In this document: positions 56,423-64,000 of the stretch, piece by piece
How the letters are laid out: every line of letters begins with the position of its first letter
Position numbering within the stretch: position 1 is the stretch's first letter
Assembly: GCA_036250225.1 (NCBI GenBank)
Contig: JAPZLL010000070.1
Location: 56,293-120,292 of the forward strand
Reading direction: 5' to 3'
Length of the DNA stretch: 64,000 nucleotides
DNA from: Cercophora sp. LCS_1
Lineage: Eukaryota; Ascomycota; Sordariomycetes; Sordariales; Lasiosphaeriaceae
Made by a program: the position numbers and the translations under genes
The notes under the pieces: model-generated
What the model was told of the DNA's origin: nothing
The model's input: only the letters and a program-made list of their open reading frames with translations
Database searches by the model: none

Positions 56423-57967
56423 TTAGACCTTCCAGGCCCCCCACTCGCGCAGCAGAACCACCATGGCGTCGTGGCCGCCCTTCTTTGCCCTAGCTAGCGG
56501 CGTTCGGGCGGGGCTGCGATCGCCTGAGGCGAGGGCCAGCCACTGGACGGAGAGGCCGTCACGCATGGTGGCGTTGGGGTTCGCCTCCTTCTCGAGCAGT
56601 AGCTTCGCTACGGCCGTGTGGCCATTGCCGGCGGCCCACAGCAGCGGCGTGCGGCCGCAGTTGTCCTCGGCGTTGGGGTTGGCGCCGTGCTCGAGCAGCA
56701 TGCAGACGATGCCCTCGTAACCCATCTTGCCGGCCAGCGCCAGCGGCGTCTGGCCGAACTCGTCGGCCACGTCATGGTCCGCGCCGCGGTCGAGCAGGAA
56801 CCGCACCATCTCGCCGCGGCCGAGCTGCGTGGCACGCAGGATTGGCCACTGGCACGGGTGTTTCTGGCGCCCCCGCCCGACGCACACGGTGATCTCAGGG
56901 CACTTGGAGTCGAGGTAGTCGCGCGTGTACCGCCGCGTGACGAGCCAGCGCCCGACCCGCTCGAAGCACTCGGCGCCCGGCGGGATCGCGCGGAAGTGCA
57001 GCACCACCAGCTTCTCGGGGTCGTCGCGCACCCGGCAGGGCAGCACGGCGTCGTGCTGCAGCTCCTGCTTCCGCGCGAGGCGGAGCTTCAGGTGGATGCC
57101 CTTGTTGTTGAGTGTGATGGCGCCGTCGAGGGTGCCGCGGGCGCTGGACGCCTCGAGCGGGACGATGTTGCCCGAGTCGCTAAAGGCCGCCGGTGAGGTG
57201 GCCAGGATGCCGCCGTTGCCCCCGTCCTCCTTCCAGGCAAAGATGCTGTGGTCGTCCGAGATCTTGATGATTTCCTCCTGCAGCCGGATGAAGGCGTGCT
57301 GCCCCTCGCCGTAGAGCATGGGCATGTTGACGCCGAACAGGCCCATCAGGCAGTAGGCCATATCCTCGGGCCGCGTCGTCTTGCGGCCCGAGGCCCACGA
57401 CATGCGCTCAGCGATGCTGGCCTCGTCCAGGTCGCCGCCCCCGAGGAAGGCGGACGGGATGCCCGTGATGCGGGAGAGGGTCGGCAGCAGGCTCGACTTA
57501 GCGCCCATCTCCTGCCACTCCTGGTCAAGGAAGACGACGGTGGGCGGCGCGATGAGCTCCTGCAGCGTCCAACCGCGCGTGAACCAGGCGCTCTGGCCAA
57601 AGGCGCGGCCGGCGACGCCGGTCCGACGCTCGAGGCTGTCGGACGGCACGTCGCCGAGGTAGGCGTAGCACACCATGGACTCGCGGTACCAGCGGTACAT
57701 GGAGTTGAGCGACTCGGAGAGCTCGGCGCTGCTCGTCTTGTCGATGCAGCACGTGTCGATCCACAGGTACTGGAACCCGTGCGACGCCGCGAGGCTGCAG
57801 CTGTTGCGGATCTTGCTGTACGCCGCCATCTGGCCCGCGTCCCCGCCCCGCAGGTCCTGCAGCGATACCTCCACGGCGTCCCATCGGTGCGAGAGAATGG
57901 CGTAGAATGGGACATCACCGTCGCCGAACTCGCAGAGCTCGTGGCTCTGCGTGTCGAGCAGGCGCAT
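56423..57967 (-). CDS. HET-domain protein with C-terminal ankyrin repeats
   Basis: Single exon, 514 aa from the ATG of MRLLDTQSHELCEFGDGDVP, the canonical start of this HET subclass; the open frame extends 76 codons further upstream without an ATG-led conserved part. HET motifs: FYAILSHRWDAVEVSLQDL, YLWIDTCCIDKTSSAELSES, WFTRGWTLQELIAPPTVVFL. The subclass signature RPEDMAYCLMGLFGVNMPML with YGEGQHAFIRLQEEIIK follows. The last 110 residues contain ankyrin repeats: ILRATQLGRGEMVRFLLDRG, GQTPLALAGKMGYEGIVCML and GRTPLLWAAGNGHTAVAKLL. GC content is clearly higher than in the neighbouring repeat DNA. Predicted role: incompatibility or innate-type cell-death response. Confidence 0.92.
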   Translation of the reverse strand: MRLLDTQSHELCEFGDGDVPFYAILSHRWDAVEVSLQDLRGGDAGQMAAYSKIRNSCSLAASHGFQYLWIDTCCIDKTSSAELSESLNSMYRWYRESMVCYAYLGDVPSDSLERRTGVAGRAFGQSAWFTRGWTLQELIAPPTVVFLDQEWQEMGAKSSLLPTLSRITGIPSAFLGGGDLDEASIAERMSWASGRKTTRPEDMAYCLMGLFGVNMPMLYGEGQHAFIRLQEEIIKISDDHSIFAWKEDGGNGGILATSPAAFSDSGNIVPLEASSARGTLDGAITLNNKGIHLKLRLARKQELQHDAVLPCRVRDDPEKLVVLHFRAIPPGAECFERVGRWLVTRRYTRDYLDSKCPEITVCVGRGRQKHPCQWPILRATQLGRGEMVRFLLDRGADHDVADEFGQTPLALAGKMGYEGIVCMLLEHGANPNAEDNCGRTPLLWAAGNGHTAVAKLLLEKEANPNATMRDGLSVQWLALASGDRSPARTPLARAKKGGHDAMVVLLREWGAWKV

Positions 57968-58482
57968 CTTCGCCGCCAAGAGGTCGGATCGAGTCCGTGC
58001 AAGCACCTGAGGATGGCGAGTCGTGTGGTTTGCCGCTATTTTCGGGCCGTCGAAATACTTTGGTATGCTGGCGGGAGGGGGATGAGGAGAAAAGAAGCGG
58101 CGCCGCTGTTGATGCCCTGCATGGAACCCGAAGACGAAACCTGTTGGGGGAGGCCGCTCGTCGCCAATCAGACTCCACATGAATTTGATGGGCACATTTG
58201 ACTCCCCTCACCCCCCTCACCCCCTCCCCTACCCCAAAAAAATCTATTTTTAGCCAAGCGCAGGGGCGGGGGGTGTTGGCGTTGAGATGATCACCCATTG
58301 GGGCTGTTGTTCGAGGTTGAGGTTATATCGGGTTGTGGGGCCTCCAGCTAGAAACGGGGGGTTTTCTAGTACTGAAAATCTGTCTGGGAGTCCTTTGTCG
58401 TGAGTGACTTCCCTTCCTTGTGGCTATGTCCCCCCCCTGATGCTATTATGAGACGACTTTTCGTGCCACACCGCCCACCTAA
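57968..58482. other. Intergenic between HET-ankyrin and NLR-like genes
   Basis: About 515 bases including a C-rich tract (CCCCTCACCCCC, 58204-58235 region) on the plus strand. It holds the HET-ankyrin promoter, and the NLR-like gene ends at 58483. Confidence 0.45.
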
Positions 58483-61400
58483 TTACCGCCAACACAACAA
58501 CACCCTCCATCCCCGTCTTCGTCGCCCGAATTGCAATTCCTCGTCTTCCCAACTGGATCTTCCGTCTGTAGAAGAACTAGAAGACGCGCCCGAGTGCGCC
58601 GCGATCGCTTCATCCCCGCCTTGATCCTGCCATTCTAGAAAGCGGTCCCTTATCATCCTAGGTATTCGCTTGCCCTTGTACTTGTTAATGCAGTGGGTGA
58701 TGGAGCCTTGGGACTTGATGACCTTGACGATGAGCTCGGTCCGGGCATAATGAACATCGTCGTAGCCAGGTCCGCCCGGGTTGAAGTGCTCGATGAGGTG
58801 CTTGAACCCTTCTGCTGACATGTCCGGGGCATATCCGTTCGCCATGATGAAATCGGCAATGTTGAGCGCATTGCCAGAGGGAAGAGCCGCGCTGTCCAGG
58901 TGGTCCAGAGCCAGGGTCAAGACGTGCAAGAAGTCGATTCCACTGCTCTTGAAAATGGTGGGCGTCTCCTGGTACGCGTCTTGGAGGTACAGCTCGAGGC
59001 CGGAGGAGATGCCAACCACCAGAGCTTTGTCTTGAGGCGTGTAGATGCCGTCGAGGTCGGTAAGCGGCATCAGCATGTCCATCATGGTATTCGCCATGGC
59101 GCTGCCGGTAATTAGGTTGTACTGGCTGCGGTTCGTCGTTCGTTCGGCGTCGCGGGCGTGTCGGGCGAACTGTTGCGCAAAGGCCCGCTTCGCCCAGGAT
59201 CGCAAATGATAGCGCGTGGCGCTGGTGAAAAAGTAGGCCTTGGAGAGGAACGAATGACCGTTCTGAGAAGTCTTGATGTGCCACTTGTCAAAGACAACCG
59301 CCTGGAAGACGCCCTCTAGAACAAAGTCCTTGACGGTTTGGTGCATCAGCTGGACGCATTCCACCTCGCCGTCCTCGCCGTCCTCGCTGTCGTCGTCATA
59401 CTCTTCATCTTGGCGTGCTCTCACGGTCTCTTGCTGGAACACAATCAGGGTGCCGGACAGCGCCTTGAGGCGGCTCTCCATGTGACCAGCCGTCTCCGTG
59501 TCATCAGCCTGGAGCCGCTGGAGCTCTTCCTCGGCCTCTTCGTAGTCGTCGACCTTGGACAGCGCGAGGACGCTGAGCATGGTGCTGACGCTCATCGTCT
59601 CGGCCGTCCGCGACAGCGTCTCGAGGATGACATACGTCTCCCACCGGAAATTCTGGTCGATCCGGTTGATGACCTCGGCGTAGTACAGGTCCAGCTCGTC
59701 CGGCAGGGCGGACAGCCGATCCCGCAGCAGCTCTCCCTGCTGCTCCGGATCGTAGTGCTGGACCGCGACCGCAAGCAGATCGCACAGCACCAGCCGGACC
59801 CAGACAAAGACGCCCTGGGCGCGTCGGACAATCTCGGGCACCAGCAGGGCCAGTTGGGGATACTTGTCGCCGATGGTGCCTCTGCAGTAGAGGGAAATGT
59901 CATCGCCCGTGTACTTGTGGATCTCGAATCCCGGGTTGGCGCTGAACTGCTGCGTGAACGTCTCCAGCGGCCTGCTCGAGAAGCAGATACGCACGCGGTT
60001 CCGCGAGTCCATCCGCGGCTGCTCGATGCGCTGCAGGAAGCCGGCGATGAGCTCGGGCTTCCCAATGTACTCGTCGAGCGCGTCGAGGAAGAGGCAGATG
60101 TCTAGCTGGGTCGTTTTCTGGTCAAAGAGAGTGTAGAGCACCTTCTCCAGTTCCTCGAGCGACCACGGGTAGCCGCCGGACTCCTGACGCCTCTGCAGAT
60201 TTCGCCGGACCTCCTCCTCCCTCTGCTTTTCCTTCTTCAGAGTCGACACTATCATCCGATTGATGGCATCGCTCGTCGCAGATACGCCCTTGTCCCGAAG
60301 AACACCCCGCAGGAGCTCCTCGCGATCCTCGGCATGCTCCCTCAGGTTCCGCGCGACTGTATCCGCCTGCTCGGGGCCTAACTCGATGCCGCATTTCGTA
60401 AAGATCTCGCGCAGGTTGGTGTGTAACTCCCCCGGCCTGGTCATGGACAGGCGTTGACGGTACATCTCGTCCAAGATGGGGCTGAGAATGGGCTGCAGCT
60501 TGGGCACGCGTTCGAGGATTTGGCTGACAATGCTACGGAGCAGCCCGGGGAACGATCGTTGGACGTCGCTGCCTCGGTGGTGGAAAAAGAAGCCGATCTT
60601 GACCTGCTGCGCACGTTTCCGGGCTGGGCCAGATTGGTAGAGGAGGTCGGTCGTGCGCTGGTCGTTGTAGATGTACTTCATCAGGGTCGATTTCCCCGAG
60701 CCCGGCTTCCCGCGTATCCAGTAAATGCCGTTGCCGGTCTGAAGCCACTGCTCGAAGTTTGTCGATTTTTCTTGGTAGACCCAGCTCAGCGTCTCCGGGT
60801 ACCGCTCCTCGATCTGCTTCTCTCGAGAGCCGCGCTCGGCGGCGTGCAGCGCGTTGACGACGGCTTCGCAGTGTCAGCACGGCAGGCATGGGGCTAGAGC
60901 CAAGGGAGGGCGCGCGTCTACACACCTTCAAAGTTCCAACTATACGAAGGGCTCTGGGCAGCGGTGGCGTGCGTTTTCAAGGATGGCCGTGGGTGGGGGC
61001 TACCTAGGTCGGGCTCCGGAGCCCGGAGAGAGCTTACAATCCCTTGCATCTTCTCGACGATGATATCGACGGAATCGTCACCCGGATTGAAACTGACGAT
61101 CCCCATGTGATCTCCTTGGATCGGAAAAGTCAGCTCCGAGTCTGTGTCGGACTGGACGATGCCGCTCGTGGCCGACCCTCCGTTCACTAGGACTTCTGGT
61201 AGTGTAGACGGGCTGGGTGCCCCATCTAGCGTCTTCTATACAAAGGGTTAGTCCACGAGTCCGCGTGGGATCAAACAGTCCAACGGGATGCGGCGTACCT
61301 CTGTGGTGGTCGGCATTGCCTCGGTTTCATATGCCCAAAGGACCTTCATGTCGGCCCGGCGTGGAATGCCTGCGAAACGCTGGTCTAATTGCTGCAAGAA

Positions 61401-62240
61401 CTCGGACTTCCCAGCCAGCTCACCCTCTAGGGACACGTCGGATCGGTTTCCTGTCATGATGGAGAGCTGGTCGGACCTCACGGGGTGGCTAGGAACTCCA
61501 AAGAAGATGACGCCCTTGATCTTGTCCAGAACGTTGCTCGGCTTGGTCTCGCAGCCGTCGGCGGCTTGCACGAGCGCCTGCTTCAGCACCACACCGCCCA
61601 AGCAGTGGGCTAGCAGCAGGAGGGGTTTTGCGCTGGGCACGCCTAGGTTGTGGGCCTGCAGCGTGTGGATCAGCGCCGTTGAGATGCTCTTGACCGTCGG
61701 TGTTGAGGTGCTGTTGGCGGCGGCGGCGGGGTCATAGCCGTATATATAGAACCTCACGTACGGCAGACGAGCCGGCAGGACGTCCCGAATCCACATATAA
61801 CTCCCGTCCCCGCCCTGAGGCTGCCATGACCCGAACGGGTGACCCGCTATGCCGCCAATGGCGACGCAGCTGGAGACAAGTCAGCATTGCAGGCCCAGTC
61901 CTCTACGGGTCACTCACTTGAATTGATGCTGGGCCTCATCCACCTCGTTGAGCGGCGTGAGGCCGAAGAAGTTGGAGTCGACGATCAGGAGGTTCGCGTC
62001 GTCGCTTTCGAGCACCCACTGCTGGGCGCCGTCTTCTCTCTGAAGGCGGCGGGGCGTCTTCTTGAATATGACCGTCGCCGTCCTAGTCGCGTTCATCTTC
62101 TGATCGGCCACGGAGCACACCTCGACCTCGTCGGCCGTGACATTGCCAAGGCCATTGACTAGCAGCTCGGCTACGGAGGCCTTGCTTGCGGTGCTCGGGA
62201 GGTTGCGAACGCGATAGACGGTCGAGGCCTGACGCGCCAT
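58483..62240 (-). CDS. NLR-like protein: alpha/beta hydrolase + NACHT
   Basis: Four exons, 61918-62240, 61299-61869, 60926-61235 and 58483-60863, all in phase; 1194 aa. The N-terminus has FGLTPLNEVDEAQHQFN and CVAIGGIAGHPFGSWQPQGG, MWIRDVLPARLPYVRFYIYG, and the elbow LLAHCLGGVVLKQALV, where the nucleophile position is Cys, then GVIFFGVPSHPV. A linker leads to SYSWNFEAVVNALHAAERGS and Walker A RGKPGSGKST at about 452-461. Walker B is LFLDALDEY (about 659-667), followed by RICFSSRPLETF (sensor), AQGVFVWVRLVLCDLL and the post-NACHT motif MHQTVKDFVLEGVF. No C-terminal repeats are present. Architecture matches the gene at 29.8-33.5 kb. Confidence 0.92.
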
Positions 62241-63901
62241 CGAATGCCTATTTTTGATACCAGGTGCTGTTGGGTTGTAGGGCAATTGTCGGCGTGGGTC
62301 TAGAATGCCTCTCAAGCAGCTTGCGTGAGGAGAATGGGACGGAAACGCTGCATGCGCTGCCCAGAGGTGTCGGCCAACCTCGCAGCTTCGTGCAACCACC
62401 AATTAGGCGCCCAATCACACACGCCCCTGCGCTGACACACGCCATGCCGCTTGTGGATACCCTTGCATCCAACCCTATGGCAGCTGAAGGCGCCAAGCTG
62501 GGTGAGACTGGCCCGGGCCCCTTGGCCAGGGTTTCTGCAGGCCTGCCTGCGCCGCCGGGTAAGCAAGGTTAGTGAGGTGAGCAAAGTGAGAATAAAACAT
62601 CGCGATCAAGTCAACCCCCCTGACATCAGAACTTTTATAGGCCGCCTCCTGCGGGTCGGGGAACACAACACATTCAACGGAACGCGACAGCTCGGCTTCA
62701 GCTTTCCCTGTTATTACCATTAAGTATATAACCGTATACGGCTCCGTTGAGGCTCGGGCTGTGGAGCGGACGGCGGCGAGGACTCGAAGACGACTCTCTA
62801 CTTAAGAGTCATTACTTGCTATAGATTTTAGAGCATGAGCCTCAGGGCTATGGAGCCGGTGTATTGGTGAGTTCCAGTAGAACAGGAGAAGGAAGATGGC
62901 CTTGTCCCTTCCCTTCCGCCACCCTCTTTTCGCCATGCATCATAGCGCATCGTGCACACCTGAAGATAAAATCTCGACTGCCCTTGATTCGATTAACTCC
63001 CTCCCACATCCTCCTAGTCCCCTTAGTCCCCACGCTCGAGAAAAACCATTCTCCCTGACCTCCCCATCTTCCTCTTCTCTCAGCACCGTCCTGTGCAGAT
63101 TTAAAGCTTAGTATCATCTCGGACACACCCCGGAATTTTGTACGCCCACATCTTAGTACTTACTGATCACGGCATGGAAAGGATGCCTAAGGAGGAGGTC
63201 ATCGGTATACGCCCGGATACTACGCATGCGGTGCCAGATGGAGCTGGCTACTTAAAAGTTCTGTACGGCTTCGATGACATGCTATAAAGGGATATTTACC
63301 GTATGAAATTAGGTATCCTAGTGGTATGAAGCACCTAGAAGGATGGGTGCGGCCGAGGGTGTGCGATCAGGAGAACGCGATGCGGCAATTGGAAGTAAGC
63401 TCCTTCGTTTGTGCTTCGTCCTCCATCCCAACTTGCCTCCCCTTGCCTCGGCCTTTCGCCCCCCATCTTTCCCCTTGCTCGCATCGAGGCTTTGTCGCTG
63501 TTCGCTGAGGCTTCCATTCCCTCGAACTCGAACCCCTTCTATTGTCTCGACTCGTTCTCTTGTTCAACCTAGACCTCTTCTTTGTCCTCGACTCAAGTGC
63601 TGTTCCTTGGCCTTCCTCAAGCGCTCTTCGTGCGGGAGTACTCAGCTGGCAGACTTACCGACCCCGATGACAAACTTCCCGCTATCTCAGCCAGATCACT
63701 GTGCAGACCCTGCGCAGAGAATGTGTTTCCAGCCGAATAACGTTTCACAAATTGATGGACTCGCCGGCGACAGCAGCTTGCATGGGCGGTGTGAACCTTT
63801 TACATACACAACGACAGAACAGCTACTGTCAGCCACTGCGACACCGGCAACTCAGCACTCGCTACAGTGAGGGGTCAAAAGTCTCCATACACCCCACTTA
63901 A
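62241..63901. other. Intergenic, no gene supported
   Basis: About 1.7 kb upstream of the second NLR-like gene. The stretch 62,700-63,330 is AT-richer and repeat-like. 63,400-63,620 is C/T-rich. No gene is recognised. Confidence 0.35.
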
Positions 63902-64000
63902 TTAGGGCCTGTTCTTCTCGCGCCAGATGGGGTCTCGGAAGGCTTCCAAGCCCTGTTGTTGGAAGCGATCCACGTTTTGTTCCACAACTCTCGGAGCGAT
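63902..64000 (-). CDS. 3' end of a gene entering from the right edge
   Basis: The minus strand from the window edge is open for 32 codons and ends with TAA at 63902-63904. It reads IAPRVVEQNVDRFQQQGLEA then FRDPIWREKNRP. The composition (charged, Gln and aromatic residues) looks like a real C-terminus, but the piece is too short to name. Confidence 0.4.
   Translation of the reverse strand: MAPRVVEQNVDRFQQQGLEAFRDPIWREKNRP

Noticed and set aside
57248..58201. 317-codon plus-strand frame over the HET-ankyrin gene
   Set aside because: Antisense shadow of a GC-rich gene; the minus strand has clear HET motifs.
59338..60105. 255-codon plus-strand frame over the NACHT gene
   Set aside because: Antisense shadow; no motifs, and the minus strand carries Walker B and sensor motifs.

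Overview
The window is nuclear DNA of a filamentous ascomycete (Pezizomycotina, most likely Sordariomycetes). The case rests on short introns of 47-65 nt with GT-AG ends, moderate GC, and the families present: HET, STAND/NACHT, 2EXR, LysM, GH55, lactonase propeller, LDAH and small cysteine-rich secreted proteins. Most genes are spliced, so the models below join exons by frame, splice sites and family resemblance. Nothing was searched against a database.

Layout. 0-7.3 kb holds housekeeping-type and small genes: the 5' end of a membrane protein running off the left edge, a lipid-droplet-type alpha/beta hydrolase, an AT-hook/lysine-rich chromatin-type protein, a small cysteine-rich ORF and a secreted six-cysteine protein. 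7.3-18.3 kb contains a HET remnant, an F-box protein, a secreted lactonase-like beta-propeller and a seven-helix membrane protein, separated by gene-poor DNA. 18.7-24.1 kb is a decay zone: a STAND gene whose NACHT core is missing, an Hsp70-like gene with intact splice sites but two frameshifts, and a broken membrane-protein tail. 24.3-29.8 kb has an HNH nuclease-type protein, a proline-rich two-exon protein, a LysM secreted protein and a 2EXR protein. 29.8-33.5 kb is an intact alpha/beta-hydrolase-NACHT protein with an unusual SPK-repeat tail. 34.7-39.4 kb has a four-exon small protein with an 18-nt exon, another secreted six-cysteine protein and an ankyrin protein. 41.5-45.0 kb is a heavily broken GH55-LysM gene. 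45.9-51.8 kb carries a Ser/Thr-rich secreted protein, a HET protein, a secreted protein with a cysteine-rich tail and a short ORF. 51.8-56.4 kb is repeat-rich, gene-poor DNA. 56.4-62.2 kb has a HET-ankyrin gene and a second intact alpha/beta-hydrolase-NACHT gene. The right edge clips the 3' end of another gene.

Taken together, the region looks like an accessory locus of fungal non-self recognition (NLR/STAND and HET genes, live and dead) mixed with secreted, host- or glucan/chitin-facing proteins. Two NLRs share one architecture (alpha/beta hydrolase then NACHT) and a third STAND gene has lost its NACHT core, which fits birth-and-death evolution. That the HET, NACHT and Hsp70-like genes act together is inference from co-location only.
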